A DNA stretch of 64,000 bases from Sepioteuthis lessoniana (GCA_963585895.1 CAUZXS010005791.1:1-64000); one strand, 5' to 3'; shown: positions 1-11,160, numbered from the stretch's first letter. Program-made: numbers and translations. Notes: generated by a model from the sequence alone, not told the origin.

Positions 1-137
1 TCCATTGTTAAATTTTCATGTGTATATAAATATATAGTCAGTGTACATTGTGTATATACAGATATATATACATATTGTGTACATATATTTACACACTGAT
101 GGCTATTAAATGTCTTTATAGCCTGTGGTATAGTGTG

Positions 138-366
138 GGGTGTCCTCATGGTGTAATAGTTAAAGCGATGGATTGTGGAATCGTAGTAAGCGAATTCATA
201 CTCCAGTCACACTATTATGTTCACTTTCTGACAAATACCCTTGGGAAATGTATGAATCCCCTTATCCTCCCAGCTATGGGTTAAATAGTACCACTACTGT
301 TCTAGGAGAATGGCTTTGGCATTGAATAACCTTCAAAGGTTGATATGCCGTTAAACAAAGAAATCA
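138..366 (+). repeat. tRNA-derived SINE, family 1
   Basis: It begins with a tRNA-like head (CATGGTGTAATAGTTAAAG as A-box region, ACTCCAGTCACAC after the anticodon-like part). The shared body follows (TACCCTTGGGAAA..CCAGCTATGGGTTAAATAGTA), then the tail GGCATTGAATAACCTTCAAAGGTTGATATGCC. The same layout recurs at least ten times in the window. Confidence 0.8.
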
Positions 367-689
367 AACCAAACCTGTGGTATAGTCATGTGATTAGATG
401 TGATATATTTATAGAAAGAGAGGAAGAGAGACTGAGACACATGGTAATATACCCATACACTTTTGTAAAAGCAGGACAATAAACTATGGGATTAGTGTCA
501 GCTGGTAGTTGACACAGGAGTTGTTTGTTCATATGTCTACATTTAGATTCTAATTTGCTTTTTTTTTTATTCAGTAATATATTTTCACTATGTTATAGAA
601 TGCATAATTCTTCCTCCAGACTCAATTTGCTACTAATGTCATCTCCAGGGTGGAATCCCTTTGGCATTTTGACTAAACTTCTGGACTTT
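367..689. other. unassigned spacer
   Basis: AT-rich sequence with an oligo-T run near 557; no coding potential, repeat or motif that I recognise. Confidence 0.5.
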
Positions 690-880
690 GGCCTCAAATT
701 TAGCTAATTAAAACTCAAATCACACTGTTGCATTCACTTTTGGACTGATACCCTTGAGAAAGGGTATGGGCATCTTATCACCCCAGCTATAGGTTAAATA
801 TAGTATCACTATTGTCTTTTTTACGATGATGGATTCAGCATTAAATAACCCATGAAGGTTTGATATGCCTTTAAACTCTG
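690..880 (+). repeat. SINE family 1, head-degraded copy
   Basis: Body and tail match the first copy (TACCCTTGAGAAAGGG, CCCCAGCTATAGGTTAAATA, GCATTAAATAACCCATGAAGG). The tRNA-like head is diverged. Confidence 0.7.
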
Positions 881-1135
881 AAAAGCAAAGCAATAAGCTT
901 TTGCTTTTCTTTCCATCTGAATGTCACATAACTATTACTCATGATATATAGACATTTGATTGGACATTTTCTTTCTCACATTTCTGTCTGAAGACAGTAA
1001 AAACATATAACAGACTTATAGTGTCCATAATTCAAATATATATATATATTGGAGGATTCTGAATTAAGTTGGTGAGAATATAATAAAATTTGGAAATAAT
1101 GTTTTTGTTTTTTGTTTTATTTTTTACACACGCAA

Positions 1136-1185
<50 letters not shown>

Positions 1186-1742
1186 TTCTATTTCTTCATA
1201 TCTCTGTATTTACTTATCCCAGTATTTTTATATTTATCTGTCCATCTATCTATCTCTTCCAGTCTGTTCCTATATGTCAATCAATCAAAATGGGTAAACC
1301 AGCCCAAGAATATCTGCTCATGAAAGCAGCTTGTGGTCTTCCACTGAACTAAACTTGAAACTTTAATGAAGATTTTTCTTCATTTCCTGTAGTCCTTTTA
1401 TGAAAATATTCCATCCCCTTTTTAATAAATATCTTCACAAAACAAACCTGTATGCCTATATAGATTTTTATGCACTGAATTTGGAGATTTTTCCCAAAGA
1501 ATTCATCATAAAACAGATATTATTAGGTATCATTTACGGTATAGCCCATAAGTAAGTACACTCCTAGCAGTATTTTTTGTATGAAGTTAATTTTCTTTGC
1601 AATCAAAGATACTAGGATTTTATTATTTTTGATGAAACATTGCACAATTAAAGCTGATATTAGATATTATTCATCACCAAACTCCACAGCATTAGAATTG
1701 GTCAACCAAAAATAAAATTCCTTATAAATATTTAAATAGTCC
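881..1742. other. unassigned spacer with microsatellite
   Basis: Contains (CA)n then (TA)n at about 1146-1185 and a TCTR-rich tract to 1260. The open frames here come from the simple repeats. Nothing else is recognised. Confidence 0.6.
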
Positions 1743-1870
1743 ATATAGCATAATGGCTAAACTGCTTGAAATCAGCAAGTTAAAAATCAAGCCAGTATTA
1801 TGTTCACTCGGACTAATACCCTTGGAAAAGAGTATGAGCCACCTTATTCCCCTAGCTATGGGTTAAATAT
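1743..1870 (+). repeat. SINE family 1, truncated
   Basis: It has the A-box-like CATAATGGCTAAAC and the body TACCCTTGGAAAAGAG..CCCTAGCTATGGGTTAAATA, but lacks the tail. Confidence 0.7.
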
Positions 1871-2187
1871 TTGATATTATTTATTACCAAACTCCACCTC
1901 ATTGATGATAGATGACAGATTTTTTTTTGCAGCATACATTTTGACGGCCATTGCTCATCATAATGGTGACATGGGTGTTGCCTCTTCTATAAAAAAAAGA
2001 ATACTTTCAACCAACTGGCATCTGTTTCATTAGTTTAATGCAAGCCAATTTCTCCACTTAATTCACTCAGTTGTTCTTGAATTTCAACCATCAGACAGAA
2101 AACAATTTCAACTCTCATCATGATGCATCAGATATACTCAAACGATGTTTGGTTAGTTGTGTTATATCAACCCTTGTGGGTTGTAAA

Positions 2188-2425
2188 GTTGTAAAGTTGG
2201 CGAATGTAGTCGAGGGCAACCGAAAGGCTTCCTTTTCAGTAGCTACTACACCGGGGTGTAGGGGAGGACACTACTCCTTTCCCTAGATTGCTCCACTTTG
2301 CCCTTGATATGTACCTTTTAATGCTGAGTGTTAAGCAATGAAGTATTAAGTACCATTTTTTAAGTTTTTTGGACTCAACCTGGGATTGAACCCTGGTCTC
2401 CCAGACCATTGCTGAAAGGCTGTGA
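2188..2425 (-). repeat. tRNA-derived SINE, family 2
   Basis: The reverse strand reads a tRNA-like head (B-box GGGTTCAATCCCAGG type), then a body including GGGCAAAGTGGAGCAATC and CTACACCCCGGTGTAG, ending in GACTACATTCGCCAACTTT. Matching copies are at 12078, 47592, 51165, 58022 and 63512. Confidence 0.75.
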
Positions 2426-2525
2426 ATAGATTTAAAAGGAACAATCTATAGAGAATTTATTTCTATGTCTACATATAAATATAAATTCATTTCTACTATT
2501 TAATAAATTCTTACTGTATTTATTA

Positions 2526-2990
2526 CTAGCTGTACCCGGCTACGCATTGCTGTTGCTCAGTTTGTTTAAATGGGGAAAAAAGAAAAAAATGCATGTTTCT
2601 AATATGTTTAAGTTTCCAATACTTGTGGATACACAATATTTTTGGTAGTTCCATTTTCTGTGTAGATAAAGAGATTGTCTGGATTGCCAACTCTGGAACA
2701 GGCAACATATAATTGTCCATGTGAGAAGCAAACAGTGTGTAAATATAAGCCACAAAATTCTAAAGATTGTCCCTGTGCTTTGTTGATCATGATTGCAAAT
2801 GCCAATCGAATTGGGAATTGCAATTTCTTAAATTGAAATGACATATCTGTTGGAATCATAGGAATTCCCGGTTGAGGATATTTTCACTTTTGAAAGGCCC
2901 TGTCAAAATTGTTGCTTCTATGATGTTGGTCATTAATTTTTTTACTGAAAGACGTGTGCCATTACAAAACTTGGGCTGGTTGATATTTCG
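2526..2990 (-). mobile_element. Helitron 3' end with Pif1-like helicase C-terminus
   Basis: Minus-strand 2859-2608 encodes an 83-residue piece resembling the last helicase motifs of Helitron Rep/Hel proteins: FAIMINKAQGQSLE, then SHGQLYVACSRVG. Downstream the strand ends GCGTAGCCGGGTACAGCTAG followed by T. That CTAG|T end with a short TAGC/GCTA inverted pair is a typical Helitron 3' terminus. Rolling-circle Rep and the 5' end are not seen, so this is a 5'-truncated or decayed copy. Confidence 0.75.
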
Positions 2991-3096
2991 CAATATGATA
3001 ATTGGCACACCATAAAATATTTATTAAACAACAAAATAAATGAGATATCAATAATGAAGAAAAAAATTAAGAATAAGTTTTTAGAATAAAAAGAAA

Positions 3097-3660
3097 TTTA
3101 CTTACAACTGGACCAACAAAATATGGTTTAAAGTTTATTAACGAAAGAAAACTTTTCCAGGAATGTCTTTCGTTGAAGTTAAACAACAAAAAATAAAATA
3201 AAATATTCAGTAAACAATTCGTTACTACTGAACTGACGAAATATGGTTTAAAGTTTAGTGTTTTATCAATTATAATAAAACGAAAGAAAACTTTTTAAAG
3301 AATGTCTTTCGTTGAAGTTAAACAATAAAAAATGAAATATTTAGTAAACAATTTGTTACTACTGAACTGAGGAAATATGGTTTAAAGTTTAGTGTCTTAT
3401 CGATAATAATAAACGAAAGAAAACTTTTTAAGGAATGTCTTTCGTTGAACTTAAACAACAAAAAATAAAATAAAATATTTAGTAAACAATTCGTTACTAC
3501 TGAACCGACGAAATATGGTTTAAGAAAGAAAACTTTTTAATGGATGTCTTTCATTGAACTTAAACGAAATAAAGGAAAATATTTTGTAAACAATTCGTTA
3601 GAATAAAAAAAAATTACTTACTACTGAACCAACGAAATATAGTTTAAAGTTTAGTGTCTC
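3097..3660. repeat. tandem repeat, ~120-140 bp units, each with a small hairpin
   Basis: About four and a half units share CGAAATATGGTTTAAAGTTTA, then CGAAAGAAAACTTTTTAAGG and ATGTCTTTCGTTGAA. CGAAAGA and TCTTTCG in each unit can pair as a 7 bp stem. It lies just beyond the Helitron helicase fragment and may be part of that element (inference). Confidence 0.75.
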
Positions 3661-4130
3661 TGTTTAAGTTAACCAAAAAAGAAAGAAAAGTGAAAAAGCA
3701 GAAAAATAGATCACGAGTAAAATTCCTGGAAAACGGCTTTTCTCGGAGAGAAACGACTTATTAAAAAAATTTTTTTCTAATTATTGTAATATTTTTAGAT
3801 AAGAAGTATATAAAAACACTCCTGAAGTCGAATAAAATACTCTCAGAGAATTTTAAACCAATTAGTGGCATAAAACTGGAGATTATCGGTTTGTAACAAA
3901 CATTTACATTTTTATTTTTATAGATTTATTTAAGAATTTATTTAATAGAAATGAATTTATATTTTAATGTAAACATAGAAATAAATTCAAATTATGATAA
4001 TTTATATTAGATTTACTTTTTAACTCTGTTAAACAAATAGATAAATAATGGTTATAATACCTACTCTTTTATATATAAGGATCAATTAAATGATAATTAA
4101 ATGTATTGATAATAAAAATAATATTATATT
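3661..4130. other. AT-rich spacer, first half of a diverged duplication
   Basis: The segment 4020-4130 (GTTAAACAAATAGATAAATA..AAGGATCAATTAAATGA) resembles 4715-4840, indicating an old duplication of about 700 bp spacing. No coding potential. Confidence 0.5.
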
Positions 4131-4441
4131 ATTCTTTTAAATTAAGATATTTTATCTGAACACTATATAAATGTGACAATGAACAGGAATTAAGACCTAC
4201 CATGTTCTTGTAGAAAGAGAGACTTTGACTGGCATGTAAGGCTGCAATATAAAAAAAATCTAATTTAGACACAGCGGAGAAAGCATTTGGATCCTTCCAA
4301 ATACTAGAGCTTAGACATAATGCTGACACCTAGCTTGAGGCAGGTGCCCAGATGTATAGACTCTGGTATCAATAAATAGATGTTAGATACCTTCTTGTGA
4401 GAAAGCTCAAGGAGAAACGAGAGCAACAGTGATTTTTTTGG

Positions 4442-4475
4442 ATGTGAGAAGAAGAAGAAGAAGAAGAAGAAGAAA
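4442..4475 (+). repeat. (GAA)n microsatellite
   Basis: About nine GAA units in a row. Confidence 0.9.
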
Positions 4476-4499
4476 CAGCGGCAAAACTGATGTCACGTG

Positions 4500-4859
4500 T
4501 TTATTTACTGCTAACAAACCACCATAAATTTGTGCAACAACATTAAGAGCTTTTAAAAAACATTTTTAATCAATTTAATCTAATGTTCCCCTTAGTGAAT
4601 ATGAATAGCAGGAAAAAAAATATTAAATCAAACTCAAATTAATTTTACACCTGTACATTTTTTTTATATGGATGCATAAAAATAAATCCAAAATATGAGA
4701 ATAAATTTACATTTTAGCCCTATTAAGCAAATACATACATAATGGTTATATTACCCTCTCTTTCGTATAAAAGGATCAATTTATGATTATTGATTATTAT
4801 AATATTAAATTATTCTTAATGTAATATGGTTAAGCTAAAAGTTATGTAAAATATACTGG
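4500..4859. repeat. diverged duplication of neighbouring AT-rich sequence
   Basis: 4500-4620 resembles 5300-5420 (both with ..CAACA..ATTA.GAG.. then AATGTT..CCTT.GTGAAT), and 4715-4840 resembles 4020-4130. These are remnants of a locally duplicated, unclassified repeat. Confidence 0.45.
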
Positions 4860-5203
4860 TGCAGGGAAATACGAAACACTAACGACTCTCCGTTGTTCAG
4901 GTACAAAACGTTTATTAACTTCTTGACTTTAATTTTTCGACACAAGGAGAGACACAATTTTTACTGTACTATTTGACACAACAAATGTGCTGTGCATCCC
5001 GTAGCCTCCAGCTGGACTGGTACAGAGTCGGATCTCAACTAATGTCTTTTTCAAAATCACCAAATTCTCAGCCCATCGTTTCCTGGTATGACGTCATTCA
5101 CATCCCAGTCTCGTTTCCTATCTGGGGTTTTTATTATGACATTTGTGATTGTCATATCCTCTGCACACGAGCGTGAACTGTACTCAATGTGTGTGCTCCT
5201 GCA
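4860..5203. mobile_element. possible solo LTR
   Basis: The 344 bp segment starts TGCAGG and ends CCTGCA, giving a 6 bp terminal inverted repeat of TG..CA form. It is less AT-rich than its surroundings. On the minus strand AATAAA occurs near the 3' end. No convincing target duplication is seen, so this is tentative. Confidence 0.4.
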
Positions 5204-5476
5204 CTAAGAGCCGAATAGTTCAAAGCCCAACCAAACCGAATGATAAAATATAATCAATGAAAGATGATTAATATAAAAAATCATTCCGTAATTATATAAC
5301 AGTTACATATAAATTTATACAACAGTATTATGAGTGTCTATAAAATACTTTTTAAAATTTAAATCAATGTTTTCCTTTGTGAATGAAATAGCATAAATAT
5401 AGAATTTTATTAAAATTCAAATTAAACTTTCCCCATTACTAGGGAGGTGACTATTAATGATTCACCTTATGTTTAA

Positions 5477-5478
<2 letters not shown>

Positions 5479-5516
<38 letters not shown>
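5479..5516. repeat. (TA)n microsatellite
   Basis: About nineteen TA units. Confidence 0.95.
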
Positions 5517-5519
<3 letters not shown>

Positions 5520-5822
5520 TACATTGCTATGTAAATATAATCATCCTAAACTTTTATTATATTATTACGCTAAATATTGTGATATTAACTGATTAACTCT
5601 ATGTATACAAATTCCCATAACATTTATAACTTCAATGTAACAATTTTTTTCTATAAACAATTTGATAATTGATTGGATTTGACTTAGAAAAAAATGGAAT
5701 TAAGATAATACAATTTGGTTCTTGGAATTGAGTTTTTTATATTAAAAAATATATAGAATATATTAAAAATACAGAAATTAAAAAAAAATTTAAGTGATGT
5801 TTATTAATAAATAATAAAGTTG

Positions 5823-5880
5823 ACCTAATGAGTTGAGTGTTTTCCGATGGTCTCAGGTCGAGTCATACCAAAGACTCCAA
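5823..5880 (+). repeat. SINE family 2 head fragment
   Basis: TGACCTAATGAGTTGAGTG..GTCTCAGGTCGAGTCATACCAAAGACTCC matches the head of the family 2 SINE. It is truncated where gypsy sequence begins. Confidence 0.55.
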
Positions 5881-5899
5881 AATCCATAGAACGTATGGT

Positions 5900-6545
5900 C
5901 CAGATAGAAAAATAACCTCAGAAAAAACAAAACAGTCAAGGATGGACAACCAGATAGCTCTGTTAAGCCTAAGAACAACTCCACTTGACAACATTTGCCG
6001 GTAGGAAGATAAGGACGAGGATACCTACTTGTTGAACACCAATAATCTAAAGGATTATCAAATCTGGCAACGGATGAACAGCAACAGCAACAATACTACA
6101 ACAGGAATGCAAAAGACCTTCCTGGATTGATAATAGGCAGCAAAGTATCAGTCCTTCAGGAAAATGATACATGGCTGCCAGCGACAGTGATATACTTATG
6201 CACTGAACCACGCAGTTACATTGTCAAAATGCAGAACGATTAAAAGTTGTTAAGACCCAACAGACTACATCTCCGGAAGGTATATAGACCACAGAGATGG
6301 CCCACATATAAAACACCAACTCAAGGGATTAACACATCACAATCCCAACAGACCAACATGGACCACACAGTGAAACGTAACACCTCACCTACAACAATCC
6401 CACTAGTTCAGTCCATACAAATGTAGACAAAACAAGTAGAGGAACGAACGCCAATACTATCAGAACGGCCTATGAGAACAAAGAAGATATCTGAAAAATT
6501 TAAAGACTTTTTAACAACAGAAAAGTAACTTCATGATCGAAGGGA
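5900..6545 (+). mobile_element. Ty3/gypsy 3' fragment: integrase C-terminus
   Basis: Conceptual translation in shifting frames gives integrase C-terminal hallmarks: an LRTTPLD stretch (about 5970), then IGSKVSVLQENDTWLPATV and PRSYIVKMQND, followed by NRLHLRKVYRP (about 6135-6290). Stops and frame changes break it. It leads directly into an LTR at 6546, so this is the 3' end of a + strand element whose upstream part is missing. Confidence 0.7.
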
Positions 6546-6701
6546 TGTAATAAGGTGACTAGAGCACTCTAATGGAGGGTTACCTCCCTTACATTATATA
6601 GCAGTTCATGATTTCCCTTGTAAATACTTGAATAAACAACTTGTACATTTATTCTGTCTTCGTGCCTTTATCTGAATCTACCCAGTTGACATAGCATTAC
6701 A
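6546..6701 (+). mobile_element. gypsy 3' LTR
   Basis: The 156 bp segment begins TGTAAT and ends ATTACA, a perfect 6 bp terminal inverted repeat. A purine-rich GAAGGGA precedes it, and AATAAA occurs at about 6630. It follows integrase remnants on the same strand. The 5' LTR is not in the neighbourhood. Confidence 0.75.
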
Positions 6702-6845
6702 CTGGGTATGATACTAGTCTTAGAATTTTGAGTCATGTGGAGTATTCCTTCATTGCCATTACTTCCGGCTTCACTCTGACCCGAGGTGGTAGTACCTGTT
6801 CAAGCTATGGTTCGTATAGAACTGTTTATTATAAAGAACCGTGTG

Positions 6846-6847
<2 letters not shown>

Positions 6848-6901
<54 letters not shown>
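6848..6901. repeat. (TA)n microsatellite
   Basis: About 27 TA units, directly followed by a copy of the 140 bp module. Confidence 0.95.
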
Positions 6902-6902
<1 letters not shown>

Positions 6903-6904
<2 letters not shown>

Positions 6905-7052
6905 CTTTTAAATACCCTGTCCGGCGGCAAAAGATGCTTGGTAGCGCCAGGAGTGGCAGCACCGCTTTGAACTACCGAATCTGTGTCATCACCCCTGATT
7001 GGCGGCTGATGAGGGCAAGGTATCGCATATGCTTTCACACGTTGTATGATGA
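6903..7052 (+). repeat. 140 bp microsatellite-associated module, copy 1
   Basis: It starts TAAATACCCTGTCCGGCGGC, contains GGTAGCGCCAGGAGTGGCAG and GGCGGCTGATGAGG, and ends CACACGTTGTATGATGAAAA. Both flanks are TA or TG runs. Its GC content is far above the surroundings. The family is not identified. Confidence 0.75.
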
Positions 7053-7068
7053 AAAAAATATATACGTG

Positions 7069-7073
<5 letters not shown>

Positions 7074-7160
<87 letters not shown>
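7074..7160. repeat. (TA)n(TG)n(TA)n compound microsatellite
   Basis: Alternating blocks of TA, TG and TA. Confidence 0.95.
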
Positions 7161-7179
7161 GGTGTTTATATATATGTTT

Positions 7180-7322
7180 GTCTATCCGGTGGCAAAAACT
7201 ACTCGGTAGCGCCAGGAGTGGCAGTATCGCCTTGAGCTACCGAAACTGTGTTATCACCTTGGTTGGCGGCTGATGAGGCTAGGGTATCGCACGTGCTTTC
7301 ATACGTTGTATGATGAAAAAAA
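7180..7322 (+). repeat. 140 bp module, copy 2
   Basis: TATCCGGTGGCAAAAACTAC..GGTAGCGCCAGGAGTGGCAG..CGTTGTATGATGAAAAAA, the same order as copy 1, followed at once by a compound TA/TG tract (7323-7430). Confidence 0.75.
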
Positions 7323-7393
7323 AAATATATATATATATATATACACGTGTGTGTGCATATATATATATATATATATAAGTGTGTGTATATATA

Positions 7394-7427
<34 letters not shown>

Positions 7428-7430
7428 CAA
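7323..7430. repeat. compound TA/TG microsatellite
   Basis: Alternating TA and TG blocks after copy 2 of the module. Confidence 0.9.
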
Positions 7431-7517
7431 TGAAAGAAAAATGCCATCAGGGTGTCTGTAGCGAGGGAGTGAGAATATATCACCCATCATACTTGCTCAT
7501 ACGGTAACGATCTGGAT

Positions 7518-7733
7518 ATGTACCCAGCTACAACGTGTGATTGCGGCAGAAAATTTAACCACTTGCGAGGATCACGAATCCACAAGGCGCGCTGGTGCAA
7601 ACAACGTAATTCTCCCGCCGGAGAATGTAAATCGAATGATGGGCCTATGAATCAGGTTTACCCCCACAGTATTCACGAGCCCATTGCTGACCATCAGCGT
7701 CCTGGAGACTTTCCTTGCAAGCCAAGAATTTAG
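7518..7733 (+). pseudogene. fragment with a C2HC-like finger, probably from a LINE-type element
   Basis: A 71-codon open frame begins with CDCGRKFNHLRGSRIHKARW followed by C, so Cys-x-Cys, then His-x4-Cys. Fingers of this type occur near the N terminus of some non-LTR retrotransposon proteins. Nothing downstream supports a longer protein, so this is most likely a relic. A small host protein cannot be excluded. Confidence 0.35.
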
Positions 7734-7739
7734 TGGCCC

Positions 7740-8124
7740 AAGGGTAAACAGATAGCTACCTTGACAAACTTAGACTAGGAGCATTCTTTTTACTCACCAC
7801 CCATGTTGAGGGCCCATTGATCAACAAATAACATCTTTCAGCAGAATTATATATGACGTTTGTCTCGAGTGCTTTTGGGCAGTAACGCATAAATGAAAGA
7901 AAACGAACCGAATAGATAATAGATATAGAAAGGATTTCAACATGAATGATATACACACGTAACCATCTTCCTCGTGTGATTATGCAAAATCCAGAAACGG
8001 TTGCTATGACATCAACGGCCGTAAGTAAACGCGTTTTTAAATGACAAACTGCACCAAAATGAAGATGAACGAACGTCCAATGTAATGCCTGCTTTTAGTT
8101 GATCTTGTGTATATATAGATATAT
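7740..8124. other. unassigned spacer
   Basis: No repeat, motif or coding frame recognised. Confidence 0.5.
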
Positions 8125-8276
8125 ATTTATTTTAAATACCCTGTCCGGTGGCAAAAGCTGCTGGTAGCGCCAGGAGTAGCAGTACCGCCTTGAACTACCG
8201 AAACTGTGTTATCATCCTAGTTGGCGGCTGATGAGGTTAGGGTATCGCACGGGCTTTCACACGTTGTATGATGAAA
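8125..8276 (+). repeat. 140 bp module, copy 3
   Basis: TTTAAATACCCTGTCCGGTG..GCGCCAGGAGTAGCAGTACC..TTGTATGATGAAAAAAAC, then a TG/TA tract to 8361. Confidence 0.75.
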
Positions 8277-8312
8277 AAAACAAATGTGTGTGTGTTTATA
8301 TATATATATAAG

Positions 8313-8362
<50 letters not shown>

Positions 8363-8364
<2 letters not shown>

Positions 8365-8470
8365 GTACCGCCTTGAGCTACCGAAACTGTGTTATCACTC
8401 TTGGTTGGCGGCTGATGAGGGCAAGGTATTGCACCTGCTTTCACACACTGTATGATGAAAAAAAAAATAA
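8363..8470 (+). repeat. 140 bp module, copy 4 (5'-truncated)
   Basis: It begins within the module at AGTACCGCCTTGAGCTACCG directly after a (TG)n run and ends ACTGTATGATGAAAAAAAAA. Confidence 0.75.
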
Positions 8471-8918
8471 ATAAAATAATAATGACACTAACGGACGACA
8501 GAGGGCGTTCTTTATTTGTTTCAAAAGAGTTATCTCCCTTTATCGTAATTAGTCTATGATCATCGCTGCAAAAGGAGGCGTTCTTTTGTTTACTTGATTT
8601 GTCTAAAATCATCAGTAGTTACCACAACGTTCGCGTGAGGTAGGTATTTTTTAGGTAAGTAAACGATTTTAGATATAAACTTGATCAAAGTTGTATTCGT
8701 TTTTTTTTTTTTTAAGTTTCTTTGAGTTTATTTAATTTTCAGTTTTTGAATTGACCTGTCTTCTCTATTCAAAGAAAATAAAACTAAAACTTTAAAAAGT
8801 TTTTTTTTTCTTTTTCTTTATGTAGTGTGCTCCGCAGGAAGCAATCATCACACATTGGTGGTTAAAAATTTACAGATTCCATTCGGATATATAGATAAAT
8901 AAATGTTGTTTTTTTTTG

Positions 8919-9085
8919 TTTGATGACATATTAATCTTCGTGGGTTATTCAATGCCAAAGCTATCTTTGCAGTAGAGGTACTATTTAACCCACTACTAAA
9001 GTGATAAGGAGTTCATAACCTTTTCCAAGGGTATTGGTCTGAAAATGAATGTCATAGCACGACTAGAGTTTAAACTTACTTACTT
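8919..9085 (-). repeat. SINE family 1
   Basis: Reverse copy: tail complement CATATTAATCTTCGTGGGTTATTCAATGCC, body complement TACTATTTAACCCA..GGGTATTGGTCTGAAAATGAA, then a degraded head. Confidence 0.7.
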
Positions 9086-9138
9086 TGAGGCCTCATTAGG
9101 TTCCATTTTACAAGGCATCTAGCTCATTCTTTTCACAT

Positions 9139-9345
9139 CTATCTATCTATCTATCTATCGCAGGCTTTTTTTAAAAATATTTTTCTATCTATCTATCTTA
9201 GTTTTTTCTACCTTCTATCTATCTATCTATTTTTTTATTTGGATCGCCTGAAAAGTTCATATGATCATAATATATCTGCAGTATGAGTTTTTTGGACCAA
9301 TGGGACCCAAACACTGTAAAACTGATAGAAGCAGTGTGTGAAACA
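9139..9345 (+). repeat. (ATCT)n tract followed by a shared ~100 bp module
   Basis: ATCT runs at 9139-9230 pass into GCCTGAAAAGTTCATATGAT and CCAATGGGACCCAAACACTG. The same ATCT-then-module order occurs at 20265-20395, marking a repeat family with a tetranucleotide 5' end. Confidence 0.65.
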
Positions 9346-10860
9346 CAAGGAAAACTTATAGCATTGGATAGACAAAATAAACATAAGAAGTAGTGGCAAA
9401 GAAAACAGGAGACAGCTCTTCAACAAAACAGTATGTTATCAACAATAACAATTACAAACGTAATACAAAAAGCAAAGTGTAAAACTTAATGAAGAGCTAG
9501 AGTGAACTTAATAAGATTCCAAGATAATATGCTAGTGAACTTATCTTGAAATATTTTTTTGTTTCCATGTGGTCAACCTTATATTGTCATTCGCTCTCAT
9601 AAGTCACTGGTGTGTTAACATCTACTTGGATTGTCTGCAGCATATATAAGAGGGAGATGTCTCTCTTGCGTTTGTATTTGTACCCCAAAACAGAACTTAA
9701 TGTTGTATGTCTAGTGTGCCCTGATTGGTTGCTGACAATGGCTCTTAACCAATTACACAAGTGTTTATCAGGCAATGTTTGAGGGGCAGTAAATGTGAGG
9801 TTCCGTTTGTTATTTCTTTTAAACTATGCTGAAAAATAATTCTCGCTTTGTTACATTCCATGACACTAAGATTTGTCCATCCCACATACCATGGTCAGCC
9901 TTGGCACTTTATCTCATTTGGTCACATTCCATGGGAATATCTTGATCAGTCTAGGAACTTTTCAGCCGACCCTTGTATACCTTTTTGGGGAACCAGAAGA
10001 TTTGGTTGGTTATTTGGTTTTTGTTTGGTAGATTGTGGGTGTTTGGGTTTAGCATATCTGACTCCATTGTTTTCTTTCTTCTTTCCCCATTTTGCTGGTT
10101 GATGTCTTTTTTGTCTGTGAAAGCTGCAATAGAATTACTGAAGGAAGGAAGAAAAAAGACATAACTTTCTAGTCAAAACTTTATTTCTGGGTTTAATGAC
10201 TATTGGTTGGGCGGGAAATTCTTCCTGAAACCAATATATATAGTTGCATATCCCAGAGAAGGTATTAAAATATATTTGTTATTTCTAGTGGTAAAATTTT
10301 GAAGTTTATAGTTATGTCCAGTTGGAGTCTTAAGTGATATTTGTTTCAATGGTATAAGTTTGCTTGCAAGCAGATATGGCAAAGTGTCAAGCCATGAGAT
10401 CCAAACAGCACATCTGTTCACTGCTAGCAGCCAAATTGGAAAGCATCTTTACAGTCTGAGGGGTCCCATTTAAATGAGGTAGAATTTCTTTTTTGCACAG
10501 GGAAGGTCCTTTCTTTGGGCATGCACTGCTCCTACTTCCTATCAAGGGCTTCTGGGAACCACTACCTTTTATATTCATTTTATTTCATTTTTATTTTTTA
10601 TTAATTTTTATGCCTTATTTGGTCACATTTCAGCTGACCCACATTTTGAATTTGACACAGTTATTAAATAGATCTTGTGATAAACACAATAAAAATAACA
10701 TTTAATAGAGATGCCATATGCACTTTAAAGTGGGGAAATATCAATTTAGATTGTGAATAAAGGCAAATAAAACAATAGAGACCTTGATAATATGGATCAT
10801 TATGAATCAAAGTGCAAGAAGATATGAATGTCAATATTTATCCTGGATATAACCCAAAAC
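9346..10860. other. unassigned spacer
   Basis: Several open frames of 60-84 codons exist on both strands, but none has a domain or repeat match that I recognise. I treat it as non-coding unique or unclassified repeat sequence. Confidence 0.5.
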
Positions 10861-11160
10861 TGAGGCTCCAGTTCTGGAATACCCATTCCTTCTATTCTGA
10901 CCCAAAGTGTTAGTATCTGTTAGAGTCCTATCTATCAGTCAAATAAAACTATTTAATCATTTACCAGACTTAAAAACCATTTTACTCTGTGCAAACAACT
11001 GATTGATATTGAATAGAATTATTCGTCTTAGATAAGAATACTTGAAATCAATTAACTGTGTGGAAACAAATTATTAATTTTAAATACAATTATTTGTGCT
11101 GGCTAAAAATACTTGAAACCATTTAACTGTGTTCAAACAAATGAGCTCTGGTTCAATTAA
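10861..11160 (+). repeat. composite repeat fragment: head end plus ~70 bp minisatellite
   Basis: 10890-10960 carries the end of the 230 bp head (CCTATCTATCAGTCAAATA). It is followed by units of about 68-70 bp with TACTTGAAACCATTTAACTG and GTGCAAACAAATGATTAATA. This minisatellite recurs throughout the window. Confidence 0.65.

Noticed and set aside
1090..1323. Open frames with His-Thr repeats and hydrophobic ends
   Set aside because: Product of a (CA)n/(TA)n run and TCTR-rich sequence; no conserved domain.
2608..2859. Host Pif1 helicase gene
   Set aside because: Only the last helicase motifs are present and a Helitron terminus follows directly, so it is a transposon fragment.
6903..7052. CTGATGAGG with GAAAC upstream in the 140 bp modules, resembling a circularly permuted hammerhead
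   Set aside because: Flanking bases do not form stem II or stem I in that order, and copy-to-copy changes break the weak pairs.
6728..7490. Several open frames of 60-106 codons with long Ile-Tyr or Cys-Val runs
   Set aside because: They are translations of (TA)n and (TG)n microsatellites on both strands, not genes.
9848..10164. Overlapping 84- and 63-codon frames with hydrophobic Phe/Leu-rich ends
   Set aside because: No start context, domain or splice evidence; T-rich DNA gives hydrophobic codons by chance.
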